Assembly: GCA_963725145.1 (NCBI GenBank)
Contig: CAVRXL010000003.1
Span: 248,001-312,000, forward strand
Direction: 5' to 3'
DNA length: 64,000 nucleotides
Origin: DATAEE01 sp963725145
GTDB lineage: Bacteria > Acidobacteriota > Vicinamibacteria > Vicinamibacterales > 2-12-FULL-66-21
Below the pieces are notes generated by a model, which searched no databases, was not told the DNA's origin, and saw only the letters and a program-made list of their open reading frames with translations. Below are positions 42,015-51,200 of the stretch, piece after piece. A program made the position numbers and the translations under genes. Numbering within the stretch: position 1 is the first letter of the stretch; each line of letters opens with the position of its first letter.

Positions 42015-43727
42015 ATGTCCCGCAGACGTTTCCTTCGCACCGTCCCCGCGGCGCTCGCGGCCGGGGCCGTTCCGGCGCTCGCCCGCCAGCCTCAGCAACC
42101 GGATCCGCCGATCCGCGTGCCGAAGGAATCCATCGACTGCGCCGAGAAAGTCGCCGGTCTCGATTTCACGACCGCCGAGGAAGAGATGATGCTCCGCGGC
42201 GTCAACCGCAACCTCGAGAGCTACGAGGCGCTCAGGAAGATCGACATCCCGCTCGACACCGAGCCGGCGATCACCTTCCGCCCGTACTTGCCGGGCAGGC
42301 GTCCGGCGCCGGGAGCGACGCCGAACGCGCGAATCCGGTACACGCGCGGGCGGGCGCTTACGCCGTTCCGCTCCGTCGACGAGCTCGCCTTCCTGCCGGT
42401 GACGGCGCTCGCACCGCTCGTCGAGGCCCGCAAGGTGACATCGACCGAGCTCACGAAGATGTATCTCGCGCGATTGAAGGCGCACGGAGAAACACTGAAG
42501 GCGGTCGTCACGCTCACCGACGCGCTGGCGCTCAAACAGGCGGCCGACGCCGACCGCGAGATCGCCGCCGGCCGGTACCGCGGGCCTCTTCACGGTATCC
42601 CGTGGGGCGCGAAGGATCTCTTCGCGACGCGCGGCATCCGCACGACCTGGGGCGCGAAGCCGTACGAAGACCAGACGATCGACGTCGACGCGACCGTCGT
42701 CGAACGGCTCCGCGACGCTGGAGCGGTGCTGGTCGCGAAACTCTCGATGGGGGCGCTCGCGCAGGGCGGCGACTGGTTCGGCGGCTCGACGCGGAATCCG
42801 TGGAACCTGAAACGGAGCTCGAGCGGCTCGTCCGCGGGGCCCGGCGCCGCGACGGCGGCCGGCCTCGTCGGCTTCGCCGTCGGAACGGAAACGCTCGGCT
42901 CGATCATCTCGCCGGCGGCAGCCAACGGCGTCGCGGGCCTCCGTCCGACGTACGGCCGCGTCAGCCGTCACGGCGCGATGGCGCTCAGCTGGACGATGGA
43001 CAAGATCGGTCCGATGTGCCGGACGGTCGAGGACTGCGCGCTCGTGCTGAACGCGATCTACGGCCCGGACGGCCACGACGAAACCGTCGTCGACGCGCCG
43101 TTCAAGTGGAACCCGGACGTCCCGCTCGCCGGACTGAAGGTCGGCTACGTCAAGCGCGACTTCGAGGACGTGCCGGAAAACCTGAATGAAGAGAACAGGC
43201 GGGAGCGCGAGGAGCAAAACAAAGTCCTGGCCGAGGCGCTCGATTCGCTGCGGAAGGCGGGTGTCCCTCTCGAGCCGCTCGAGCTCCCGACGTTTCCGAC
43301 GCAGGCGGTTCGATTCGTGCTCAGCGCGGAAGCGGCGGCCGCCTTCGACGACCTCACGCGATCGCGCGGCGTGGACAAGCTGACCGCGCAGGGGCCGGGT
43401 GACTGGCCGAACTCGTTCCGAACCTCACGGTTCATCCCGGCCGTCGAGTACATCCGCGCGCAGCGGGCCCGGACGCTGCTGATGCGCGAGATGGACGCGC
43501 TGATGCAGAAGTATCACGCCTTCGTCACGCCGAACCGGAGCGCGAGCCTGACGATGACGAACCTGACGGGACATCCGGCGATCGGTGTGAAGGCGGGCTT
43601 CGCCGGCGGCATGCCGGTCTGCCTGATGTTCACCGGACGGCTCTACGAGGAGGCGACGGTCTTGCGGCTCGCGCTCGCCTACGAGCGCGCGACCGACTGG
43701 CATCGGAAGCATCCGATGCTGACCTAG
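42015..43727 (+). CDS. Exported amidase (amidase signature family)
   Basis: A 570-residue protein with a Tat signal (SRRRFLRTVPAALAAG). The amidase signature triad is visible: Lys200 in GIPWGAKD, the Ser272/273 pair in SSGSSAGP, and nucleophile Ser296 in ETLGSIISPA. Members hydrolyse amides to acid and ammonia, and some are the GatA subunit; the long N-terminus and export signal argue for a periplasmic amide or peptide-amide hydrolase. GGAGG lies 8 nt before ATG 42015. Ends at a perfect 13-bp-stem hairpin element. Confidence 0.9.
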   Translation: MSRRRFLRTVPAALAAGAVPALARQPQQPDPPIRVPKESIDCAEKVAGLDFTTAEEEMMLRGVNRNLESYEALRKIDIPLDTEPAITFRPYLPGRRPAPGATPNARIRYTRGRALTPFRSVDELAFLPVTALAPLVEARKVTSTELTKMYLARLKAHGETLKAVVTLTDALALKQAADADREIAAGRYRGPLHGIPWGAKDLFATRGIRTTWGAKPYEDQTIDVDATVVERLRDAGAVLVAKLSMGALAQGGDWFGGSTRNPWNLKRSSSGSSAGPGAATAAGLVGFAVGTETLGSIISPAAANGVAGLRPTYGRVSRHGAMALSWTMDKIGPMCRTVEDCALVLNAIYGPDGHDETVVDAPFKWNPDVPLAGLKVGYVKRDFEDVPENLNEENRREREEQNKVLAEALDSLRKAGVPLEPLELPTFPTQAVRFVLSAEAAAAFDDLTRSRGVDKLTAQGPGDWPNSFRTSRFIPAVEYIRAQRARTLLMREMDALMQKYHAFVTPNRSASLTMTNLTGHPAIGVKAGFAGGMPVCLMFTGRLYEEATVLRLALAYERATDWHRKHPMLT

Positions 43728-43729
43728 CT

Positions 43730-43759
43730 GGAGGGGCCGGTCTTAAGACCGGCCCCTCC
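43730..43759. repeat. GGAGG hairpin element, perfect 13-bp stem
   Basis: Arm GGAGGGGCCGGTC, loop TTAA, arm GACCGGCCCCTCC. It lies between the convergent amidase and M56 genes and could act as a two-way terminator or transcript-stabilising structure. The same core stem is found inside the FecR-like gene (41225-41246). Confidence 0.85.
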
Positions 43760-43778
43760 GCAGGCGTTCGACGATTCG

Positions 43779-46442
43779 CTAGCGCCCTCGCTCGTTCTTG
43801 ACGAGGGCGACGAGCACGCGTCCCTGCTCGTGCTGAGAAGAAATCTGTTCGGCCGCTTCGAGGTACGCGTCCCGCAGTGAACCCTGCAGCTTGTGGCGCT
43901 GGGCGACACGCAGGAGAATCTGCGCCCGATCGTAGTCGCTGTGCGTCGCGGCGGCGGCTTTGAGCAGCGCCACCAGCGTCTCGTTCGAGAGGCTCGGCGT
44001 ATCCGCCAGCGCGCCGAGCACCCGGCGCCGCTCGTAGCCCGAGCTGATTGATTCGACCGCACGGAAGAACGCGTCGCGCGAGCTCTCGACCTGGCCGCGC
44101 TCCACCACCTGGCTCAGCACCCGCGCGAGATCGTAGTCGGAGTCGATCTTCGACGCCGACACGAGCAGCGCCGTGGTGAACGACGGATCCCCGCCGCGAT
44201 CCGTCACCGCCGCGAGCACGCGGCGGTGCTCGTAATCGGATTCGATCATGGTCAGGGCATCGAAGAACGGCGCCTGAGTCGTCTTGTCGAGCGTCTGAAA
44301 CTTCGCGGCCGTCACGAGCAGCCGCGCGAGCTCATAGTCTGAATCGATGCCCTTCGCCGCCGTCAGTCCCTGCGCGACGGCCGCCGGGGGCAGCCCTGGC
44401 TTCGACAGCGCCGCCGCAAGCACGCGCTGCATCTCATAGTCCGACGTCACCTTCGCCGCGGCGTCGAAGTACGCCTTGCGCGCCGCGTCGTCCGCCATCG
44501 CGCGATCGGCCGCTTGCCTCAGGACGCGCGACAACTCGTAGCTCGAACTGATGTCGCGTCCCGCCTGCGAAAGGGTTGCGGCGAGCTGTTGACCTGACGG
44601 ATCGGCCTGGGTGAGCAGCTGACGATAGTAAACGCTGCGCACGTAGTCGGTCTCGAGCCGCGAGATCTCTGTGAGGACACCCGAGGAGCCCTGCGCCTTG
44701 AGAATGCGGGCGACCCGTGCCTCGGCGGCGAATCCAGAGCGGCGCACCAGACGCTGCAGCGCCTCGCCGAGCCACTGACGACCTTCGGGCTCGTACGCCT
44801 TCTCGCGCCAGCCGGCGGAAAAACGGCGCTCGATCGTCCCGTCATCCTTGCCGCGCAGCTCGACCTTCTGGCCCGTACCGAACCAGCTGCCGTCGGAGAT
44901 CATGAAGTAGCCGCCGGGCGAGAGCCGGGCGATGTCGCGGTCGTCGTCGGTCAGCGCGATCGTGCCGCGGTACCTGACTTCGAACTTCTCGCCGTTGTCC
45001 GACCACGAGATGTGTCCCTCGCCATCGCGCAGATGCCAGCTGGAGCCGGGCACCGGAGGCGCAGGCGGCGCCGGAGGAGCGGGCGGTGCAGGCGGTGCCG
45101 GCGGCGCCGGTGGCGCCGGAGGAGCGGGCGGTGCCGGCGATTGAGGCGACGGCAGCGGCGGTTCGGGTGGTTCCGGTGGCTCCGGCGGTTCCGGTGGCTC
45201 GGGCGGTTCCGGCGGCTCCGGAGGTTCGGGGGGCACCGGAGGTTCCTGCGCGATATCGCGCGGGTCAGATGTTGATGGCGGACGGAGGTTCGCGTCCGCG
45301 GGGAGCTTCGGAGGCGTCGCCGTTGCTGTTGTCGGCGGTGACGCCGGCGGCGGAGCGATGTGATCCACGGGCAAGACGACGGTCGAAGGACTGGCCTCCG
45401 CCAACGCGAGACCAACGACCGCGACGAGCGCGGCGATCGCGACCCATGCCGATGACCGTCGATCGTGGGGCGCGGGCAGGCCGAGCAGGCGTCGCACGCG
45501 CGAGAGCAGCGATCCTCCCGTGATGGCTACCGCAAAGGTCGGTCCGGCGCCCCGCAGCTCCTCCAGATCCGCGAGGGCGCGCGCGTAGGCGACGCGATCG
45601 CCGCACAGCTGTACGGCGAGATCGTCGCAGCAGTTCTCGCGTTCGATCCGGATCCGGTGCGAGAGCCACCAGACGGCGGGGTGATAGAAGAGCAGCGTTT
45701 CGACGACCGTCTGCAGCAGGTTGACGAGATAGTCGTGGCGCCGCACGTGCGCGAGCTCGTGGGCGATCACCGCCTCGAGCTGTGCGGGAGACAGCCCCGC
45801 GAGGGCGCTCGCCGGAAGGAGGATGACCGGTCGGAGCCAGCCGACGACGGTCGGTACGTCTACGATTGCCGATTCGAGCGCGCGAACCGGCCGCGAGACG
45901 CGCAGCTGCCGGGCCATTCGGGCCACGCGAGATGCGAGCGCCGCAGAGACCGCGCGCGTGCTGCGCCGACGGAGGCGTTCGACGATCACCCATCCGGCGG
46001 CGAGCCGCAGCGACAGCAGCGTCACGCCCCCAATCCAGATCAGAACGGCAACCGGCAGCCACGACTCGACGTCGATGCTTCGCACCGCGGCCGGCCGGCC
46101 GGAGCTCGGCGGCGACGACAGATCTACCGAGAGCGGAGTGCTGCGCGGTGCGGCGGCGGCAGCCATCGACGACGACCCGATCGCCGTCGTCCGCGCTTCC
46201 ATCTGTTGTCTGTCTTCCAGTTCGCCCGCTCGCTCGATGGCGGTGGCGACGGGCAAGGTGATCATCAGGACCAGGCCGAGGCAGCTCACGACGTAGCGCA
46301 CGTCGGCCGCGCCGCGGCGGAGACACGCCAGCACGCCAGAGGTCAGCGCGCCTACGAGCGCGCCCTGCCACACGAACTGCAGGAGCGCCCAGCCGATCGC
46401 CTTCGCCAACGGCGCCTCTCCAACGATCTCAATCGCGCCCAC
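43779..46442 (-). CDS. BlaR1/MecR1-like M56 metallopeptidase with Pro-rich linker and SDYE repeats
   Basis: An 887-residue membrane protein. Four hydrophobic helices occur in the first 320 residues; the zinc motif HELAH is at 228-232, followed by RHDYLVNLL and ERENCCDDLAV, all M56 signatures. A very Pro-rich linker (PEPPEPP and PAPPAPP types, about residues 400-465) leads to a C-terminal domain with nine units of about 36 residues carrying the motif I-x-S-D-Y-E-x-x-R-V-L. In BlaR1 the external part binds a ligand and the protease then inactivates BlaI. Here the external sensor is the SDYE-repeat domain, not a penicillin-binding domain. GTG start has AAGGAG and overlaps the BlaI gene by 14 bp. 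Confidence 0.9.
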   Translation of the reverse strand: MGAIEIVGEAPLAKAIGWALLQFVWQGALVGALTSGVLACLRRGAADVRYVVSCLGLVLMITLPVATAIERAGELEDRQQMEARTTAIGSSSMAAAAAPRSTPLSVDLSSPPSSGRPAAVRSIDVESWLPVAVLIWIGGVTLLSLRLAAGWVIVERLRRRSTRAVSAALASRVARMARQLRVSRPVRALESAIVDVPTVVGWLRPVILLPASALAGLSPAQLEAVIAHELAHVRRHDYLVNLLQTVVETLLFYHPAVWWLSHRIRIERENCCDDLAVQLCGDRVAYARALADLEELRGAGPTFAVAITGGSLLSRVRRLLGLPAPHDRRSSAWVAIAALVAVVGLALAEASPSTVVLPVDHIAPPPASPPTTATATPPKLPADANLRPPSTSDPRDIAQEPPVPPEPPEPPEPPEPPEPPEPPEPPEPPLPSPQSPAPPAPPAPPAPPAPPAPPAPPAPPAPPVPGSSWHLRDGEGHISWSDNGEKFEVRYRGTIALTDDDRDIARLSPGGYFMISDGSWFGTGQKVELRGKDDGTIERRFSAGWREKAYEPEGRQWLGEALQRLVRRSGFAAEARVARILKAQGSSGVLTEISRLETDYVRSVYYRQLLTQADPSGQQLAATLSQAGRDISSSYELSRVLRQAADRAMADDAARKAYFDAAAKVTSDYEMQRVLAAALSKPGLPPAAVAQGLTAAKGIDSDYELARLLVTAAKFQTLDKTTQAPFFDALTMIESDYEHRRVLAAVTDRGGDPSFTTALLVSASKIDSDYDLARVLSQVVERGQVESSRDAFFRAVESISSGYERRRVLGALADTPSLSNETLVALLKAAAATHSDYDRAQILLRVAQRHKLQGSLRDAYLEAAEQISSQHEQGRVLVALVKNERGR
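45042..45250. repeat. Proline-codon tandem repeat tract in the M56 gene
   Basis: About 200 bp of 9-bp units encoding PEP or PAP triplets on the minus strand. It makes an extended, cell-wall-length spacer between membrane and repeat domain. Slippage-prone DNA; copy number may vary between strains. Confidence 0.8.
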
Positions 46443-46815
46443 GGTCGCTCTCCTTTTCGAGCAGGTCGCGGATCTGACGCCGCTCCTCCGCCGTCGCGCG
46501 CGTCGCGTCCAACGCCTGCAGCACGAGCTTCGCCGCCGAGCCGCCGAACGCCCGATCGAGCAGATCGCCAACGAGGCGGCGCTGCGTCTCCTCCTCGCCG
46601 TACTTCGCCTGATAGATGTGGCCCCGGCCGAGCTCCTGCCGGCGGACAAGCCCCTTCTCCGTCATGATTTGAAGCAGTTTCAGCGTCGTCGTATAGACGA
46701 GGGCGCGGCCATCGGCCATCACTTCGTGCACCTGACGCACGGTGCTGGGGCCGCGTTCCCAGAGCACGCGCAGGATGGCCAGCTCTCCATCGGTCGGCTT
46801 CGGCGTTTTGGTCAT
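46429..46815 (-). CDS. BlaI/MecI family transcriptional repressor
   Basis: A 128-residue winged-helix protein: PTDGELAILRVLWERGPSTV, HEVMADGRALVYTTTLKLLQ, MTEKGLVRRQELGRGHIYQA and a dimerisation helix with a cleavage-type region. It should repress its own operon with the adjacent M56 protease, which cleaves it on signal. A perfect palindrome and a consensus -35 box lie upstream (46847-46870). Confidence 0.95.
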   Translation of the reverse strand: MTKTPKPTDGELAILRVLWERGPSTVRQVHEVMADGRALVYTTTLKLLQIMTEKGLVRRQELGRGHIYQAKYGEEETQRRLVGDLLDRAFGGSAAKLVLQALDATRATAEERRQIRDLLEKESDRGRD

Positions 46816-46846
46816 TCCGGCTCCAATGGTTCTTTGACGGGACTCT

Positions 46847-46870
46847 TTACGAAAAGGTTCGTAATGTCAA
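46847..46870 (-). promoter_or_regulatory. BlaI operator and -35 box
   Basis: A perfect inverted repeat TTACGAA-AAGG-TTCGTAA (46847-46864). On the minus strand it follows directly after TTGACA (46870-46865), a perfect -35 hexamer, so the operator fills the spacer and overlaps the -10 region. A half-site TTCGTAG occurs nearby at 46879-46885. This is the expected place for BlaI repression; binding is inferred. Confidence 0.75.
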
Positions 46871-46951
46871 CGATAATCTTCGTAGCAAGAGGCAAGCGAA
46901 GTCGTAAGCGTGGCGTAGGCCGGTCGTGTAACGAGATAATGTCGGGGCGCG

Positions 46952-47470
46952 ATGACCGTCGACCGGCTGATGCCCGAGGCCTACCAGGAGCTGAGGCGGC
47001 TCGCCGCCGCGTACTTGCGCCGCGAGCGTCCCGGACAGACGCTCCAGCCCACGGCGCTCGTGCACGAAGCGTATCTGCGGCTCGCGAAAGACAAACCCGG
47101 CCGATGGCAGAACCGCGCGCACTTCTGTGCGATTGCCGCCAACGCGATGCGGCAGATCCTCGTCGAGCGCGCCCGGGCGCGGGCGGCGATCAAGCGCGGC
47201 GGCGGGCAACCGCGGGTCACGCTCGTCGAAAGCCTGGAGGCAGGCGCCGCCGATGGCCGGCCGGCGCCGGTGGATCTGCTCGCCGTCGACCAGGCGCTCG
47301 AGCGGCTCGCCGCCCTCGACGAGCAGCAGGCGCGGATCGTGGAGCTGCGCTACTTCGGCGGGCTGAGCGTCGAGGAAACGGCCGAGGCGCTCGGCATCTC
47401 GGCCGCGACGGTGAAGCGCGACTGGAGCGTCGCACGCGCGTTCCTCGCGCAGCAGCTCGCTACGGATTGA
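46952..47470 (+). CDS. ECF-type sigma factor (kinase-linked)
   Basis: A 172-residue sigma factor of the acidobacterial ECF type: LMPEAYQELRRLAAAYLRRE, TALVHEAYLRLAKD, FCAIAANAMRQILVERARAR for region 2, and LDEQQARIVELRYFGGLSVEE, LGISAATVKRDWSVARAFL for region 4. A GATAAT -10-like hexamer at 46935-46940 gives a short leader. The Ser/Thr kinase gene follows 31 bp later, a pairing typical of phosphorylation-controlled ECF sigma factors in these bacteria. Confidence 0.92.
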   Translation: MTVDRLMPEAYQELRRLAAAYLRRERPGQTLQPTALVHEAYLRLAKDKPGRWQNRAHFCAIAANAMRQILVERARARAAIKRGGGQPRVTLVESLEAGAADGRPAPVDLLAVDQALERLAALDEQQARIVELRYFGGLSVEETAEALGISAATVKRDWSVARAFLAQQLATD

Positions 47471-47501
47471 TGCAGACCACCCCAGCCGCAGACTCACGCA
47501 G

Positions 47502-48998
47502 ATGAACACGGATCGGGAGCGCTGGCGCCGGGTGACGGAGCTCTTTCACGCGGCGCTCGAGCGGCCGCCCGCCGAGCGGGATGCATTCCTGACAGCCGCC
47601 TGTTCCAACGATCCGGCGCTGCTTGCCGAGGTTCGTTCGCTTCTGGCCGGCCATGCGCGCGCGGCGGACGCGAAGCTCATCGAAGGCCCTGCGGTCGCAG
47701 ACGATCCGGGTTTCCTCGAGGAAGCCGCGGCGACCCAGGAAGCATCGCTGAAAGGTCGCACGATCGGACCGTACCGCATCCAGCGCGAGATCGCGCGAGG
47801 CGGCATGGGGATCGTCTACCTCGCCGAAGACACGCGCCTCGGCCGCCCGACCGCGCTCAAGGCACTCCCGGCCGTCTTCGCCGAAGACGACGATCGGCGC
47901 GAGCGGCTGCGGCGCGAAGCGCGCGCCGCCGCCGCGCTCGCGCATCCGGCGGTGGCGACCGTGTATGCCCTCGAGGAAATCGACGGGGCCCTCTTCATCG
48001 CCAGCGAATACATCGAAGGGCACAGCCTCCGCGACGAGATCCGCCGAGGTCCGCTCGAGCCGGACGACGTCGTCGCGACGGCGCGCGCCATCGCGTCGGC
48101 CCTCGCCGCCGCGCACGCGAACGGGATCGTCCACCGCGATTTGAAGCCCGAGAACGTGATGCGTGCGCGCGACGGCGCGATCAAAGTGCTCGATTTCGGA
48201 CTCGCGCGGCTGATGCCGAGCGATCCCGAAGGACCGACGAGCGTGCGGCTCACCGTCGAAGGCGCGATTGTCGGGACCCCGGGGTACATGCCTCCGGAGC
48301 AGCTCGAAGGGCGGCCCGTGGACGCGCGCGCCGACGTGTACGCGTTTGGCGTGGTGCTGCACGAACTGGCGACCGGCCGGCTGCCGGGGTCCGGCGGCGC
48401 TGTTTCTGCGCAGCTCGAGTCGATCATCCGAAAATGTCTCGCGCCCAGTCCCGCGGATCGCTTTCAAACCGGCGCCGCGCTCGTCGCGGCGCTCGAGGCC
48501 GGACCGGCCGGCGCGGAGCCCCCTGCCGCGGGCGAGCCGCGTACGCCGATCTGGTGGTGGCAGTTCCATCAGCTCTCAATCGCGGCGTTGCATGCATCGC
48601 TTCTCATAGGCGTCTGGTTCACCCGCGATTGGCTCGATCGACCCTGGCGCACGCTGACGTTCTACGGCGCGGTCGTCGCCGCCACGTCCGACGTCTTGAT
48701 GCGATTGAACCTGTGGTTCGCCTCGCGTGTACAACCGGATGTGCTCGCCTCGCAGCGTGCGCGGCTCTCGCCAGCCATCCGTGCGGCCGACGCGGCCTAC
48801 GCGTTCGTCCTGTGTGCGCTCGGCGCCGCCGGCGCCGGATCACATGATGAGCTGGCCGCCATCCTCGTCGGCGGGGCGATCGTCAGCCTGCTTTCTCTGC
48901 TGTTGATCGAGCCGGCCACCTCCAACGCGGCATTCGAGCGCGCGCGCGGCCGGCGGCGACCCACTCCTCGACGGACACCACGCACGCCAAGCCGTTGA
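47502..48998 (+). CDS. Transmembrane Ser/Thr protein kinase
   Basis: A 498-residue protein. An N-terminal alpha-helical segment (DRERWRRVTELFHAALERPP, about 1-60) typical of these acidobacterial kinases is followed by the kinase domain (about 88-340): ARGGMGIVYLAED glycine loop, Lys120, HRDLKPENV, DFGLAR and GTPGYMPPEQL activation loop. Four or five hydrophobic helices occupy the C-terminal 130 residues; no TPRs. It probably controls the ECF sigma factor in the same operon. All catalytic residues are present. Confidence 0.93.
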   Translation: MNTDRERWRRVTELFHAALERPPAERDAFLTAACSNDPALLAEVRSLLAGHARAADAKLIEGPAVADDPGFLEEAAATQEASLKGRTIGPYRIQREIARGGMGIVYLAEDTRLGRPTALKALPAVFAEDDDRRERLRREARAAAALAHPAVATVYALEEIDGALFIASEYIEGHSLRDEIRRGPLEPDDVVATARAIASALAAAHANGIVHRDLKPENVMRARDGAIKVLDFGLARLMPSDPEGPTSVRLTVEGAIVGTPGYMPPEQLEGRPVDARADVYAFGVVLHELATGRLPGSGGAVSAQLESIIRKCLAPSPADRFQTGAALVAALEAGPAGAEPPAAGEPRTPIWWWQFHQLSIAALHASLLIGVWFTRDWLDRPWRTLTFYGAVVAATSDVLMRLNLWFASRVQPDVLASQRARLSPAIRAADAAYAFVLCALGAAGAGSHDELAAILVGGAIVSLLSLLLIEPATSNAAFERARGRRRPTPRRTPRTPSR

Positions 48999-49131
48999 GT
49001 TCCATGGCAGCCCCATTGCTCTATGAGCGCGCTCCGCCGCGCGAGACGGCGGACGTGTCGGGCTTTCATACGGAATGACTGCCCTTCAGGGAGATTCAGT
49101 ACAGCCCTGTCCTTATTTCGCGAGAGGCTCA

Positions 49132-50781
49132 ATGCCCCGCAGCATCGGCGTACACACGCCACCGTCCGCATCGTTACCGTTGATTCAGGGCGTCGCGCGC
49201 GCGGCCACCGCCGTCCTGGACCCGGCGCTATCGGTGAACTCGATCCTCGATGTGGCTGCCGAGCAGGCGCGCGAGCTCGTCGGGGCGGCTCGAGCGTCCG
49301 TGAGTCTGTCTGCGACGGATGAGTCGGGCCGCAAGACGGATCTGCACCAGACGATTACAGACCATACCGGCCGGTCGGTAGGAGAAGTCCGGCTGTCGGG
49401 CAAACCCGGAAGCCACTTCAGCGCGGCGGACGAGGAGATCGTACGCCAGATCGCCCGGCTCGCCTCGGTCGCTATCCACAACGTGCAGATCCGGAACCTC
49501 CTCCGGCAAAGCGAGGAACGCCTCCGCCGCACGGTCGACGAGGGTCGCGAGCAGATCCGACGCGCCGCGCTCAATGCGGACATCGGGTCCGCGCTGACCC
49601 GCGGCGTGACGATTCGCGAAATGCTTCAGCAGGTGGCGAGGGCCGTCGTCGAGCACATGGACGTGGCGTTCGCGCGCGTCTGGACGCTCGATCAGGCCGG
49701 GCGTGTCCTGGAACTGCAGGCGAGCGCCGGGCTGTACACCCACCTCGACGGACCGCACAGCCGCGTGCCGGTCGGCGACCTCAAGATCGGCAAGATCGCC
49801 GAGGAACGGCGCGCGCAACTGACAAACCACGCCGTCGGCGACCCGAGGATCGAGAACCAGACCTGGGCCAGGCGGGAAGGGATCGTGGCGTTCGCCGGCT
49901 TCCCGCTGATAGTCGGGGACATCCTCATTGGCGTCCTGGGGACCTTTGCGAAGCATCCCCTCAGCGAGGAGGACGTTCGCGGGCTCGAAGCGGCGGCCAT
50001 GACCGTGGCGCTGGGCGTCGAGCGCAAGCAGACGGAAGCGGCCCGCGATCGGGCGCTGGCGGAGGTCGCGGGCGAGCGGCGCCGGCTGGAGCTGAGCAAC
50101 GCCGAGCTCGATCAGTTCGCCTACATCGCCTCGCACGACTTGAAGGCGCCGCTGCGCGGCATCGCCAACCTCGCGCTCTGGATCGAAGAAGATCTCCAGG
50201 ACAACCTCCGGGACGAGACGCGGGAGATGCTCGAGATGCTGCGCGGCCGCATGCAGCGTCTCGAATCGCTCATCGACGGCCTCCTGGAGTTCTCGCGCGT
50301 CGGCCGGCTCCGCGGGCAATCTGAAACGGTGAACGTCGGGACCCTCGTCGGCGACGTCATCGAGCTGCTGGCGCCGCCACCGTCCACGACGATGGTCGTC
50401 AAGCCCGGTATGCCGGTGATGGTGACCGACCGCGTCGGGCTGCAGCAGGTATTCATGAACCTGATCGGAAACGCGATCAAATACGGTCGCGGAGACCAGT
50501 CCAGGATCGAGATCGGCGTCCATGACGCCGGCGTGTTCTACGACTTCTGCGTGGCCGACAACGGCCCGGGCATCGCGACGGAGTACCACGAAAAGATCTG
50601 GGGGATCTTCCAGACGCTCGCGCCGCGGGATGAAATCGAGGGAACCGGCATCGGCCTCTCCATCGTCAAGAAAGTCGTCGAACGCCGCGGCGGCCGCGTG
50701 TACCTGGAATCCGGTCCCGGCCTGGGCTCGACGTTCAGCTTTCTCTGGCCGAAGCATCTGCCGCGCGAGGATGTCGCCTAA
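49132..50781 (+). CDS. Sensor histidine kinase with two GAF-like domains
   Basis: A 549-residue cytoplasmic kinase without membrane helices. Two GAF-type regions: about residues 20-125 and 150-300 (MLQQVARAVVEHMDVAFARVW, GIVAFAGFPLIVGDILIGVLG). The H box is FAYIASHDLKAPLRG with His335, then HATPase motifs (FMNLIGNAIKYG, VADNGPGIATEY, GTGIGLSIVKK). GAGAGG is 6 nt before ATG 49132. It overlaps the next response regulator by 1 nt (TAATG), forming one phosphorelay operon. The kinase resembles phytochrome-type GAF kinases but lacks a bilin-attachment Cys I could identify. Confidence 0.9.
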   Translation: MPRSIGVHTPPSASLPLIQGVARAATAVLDPALSVNSILDVAAEQARELVGAARASVSLSATDESGRKTDLHQTITDHTGRSVGEVRLSGKPGSHFSAADEEIVRQIARLASVAIHNVQIRNLLRQSEERLRRTVDEGREQIRRAALNADIGSALTRGVTIREMLQQVARAVVEHMDVAFARVWTLDQAGRVLELQASAGLYTHLDGPHSRVPVGDLKIGKIAEERRAQLTNHAVGDPRIENQTWARREGIVAFAGFPLIVGDILIGVLGTFAKHPLSEEDVRGLEAAAMTVALGVERKQTEAARDRALAEVAGERRRLELSNAELDQFAYIASHDLKAPLRGIANLALWIEEDLQDNLRDETREMLEMLRGRMQRLESLIDGLLEFSRVGRLRGQSETVNVGTLVGDVIELLAPPPSTTMVVKPGMPVMVTDRVGLQQVFMNLIGNAIKYGRGDQSRIEIGVHDAGVFYDFCVADNGPGIATEYHEKIWGIFQTLAPRDEIEGTGIGLSIVKKVVERRGGRVYLESGPGLGSTFSFLWPKHLPREDVA

Positions 50782-51200
50782 TGCTCGCCGATCGGATGCT
50801 CAACATCCTTCTCGTCGAGGACGACGCGGTCGACGTGATGAACGTCCGGCGCGCCTTCGAGAAGAACAAGATCGTCAACCCGCTGCACGTCGCCCAGAAC
50901 GGCATCGAGGCGCTGCAGATGCTCCGCAACGGCCAGGTGCCGGGCGACCGGCGGCTCGTGCTGCTCGATTTGAACCTGCCCCGGATGAACGGCATCGAGT
51001 TCCTCCGCCACGTTCGCACCGACCCGCATCTCAACCTGATCCCGGTCGTCGTCCTGACGACCTCCGCCGACGAGAAGGACAAGGTCGAGGCCTTCAACCT
51101 CAACGTCGCCGGTTATCTCGTGAAGCCCGTGACATTCGGCGACTTCGCCGAACTGATGGCGACGCTCAATAAATACTGGACGCTCGTCGAGTTTCCGTGA
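50781..51200 (+). CDS. Single-domain response regulator (Rcp1-like)
   Basis: A 139-residue CheY-like receiver. Acidic pair in LLVEDDAVDV (residues 13-15), phosphoacceptor Asp63 in LVLLDLNLPRMNG, Thr pair in VVLTTSADE and Lys in GYLVKPV. The insert and RRAFEKNKIVNPLHVAQNG pattern match Rcp1, the partner of phytochrome-like kinases. No output domain, so it relays phosphate. It overlaps the HK gene before and the hybrid gene after. Confidence 0.93.
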   Translation: MLADRMLNILLVEDDAVDVMNVRRAFEKNKIVNPLHVAQNGIEALQMLRNGQVPGDRRLVLLDLNLPRMNGIEFLRHVRTDPHLNLIPVVVLTTSADEKDKVEAFNLNVAGYLVKPVTFGDFAELMATLNKYWTLVEFP

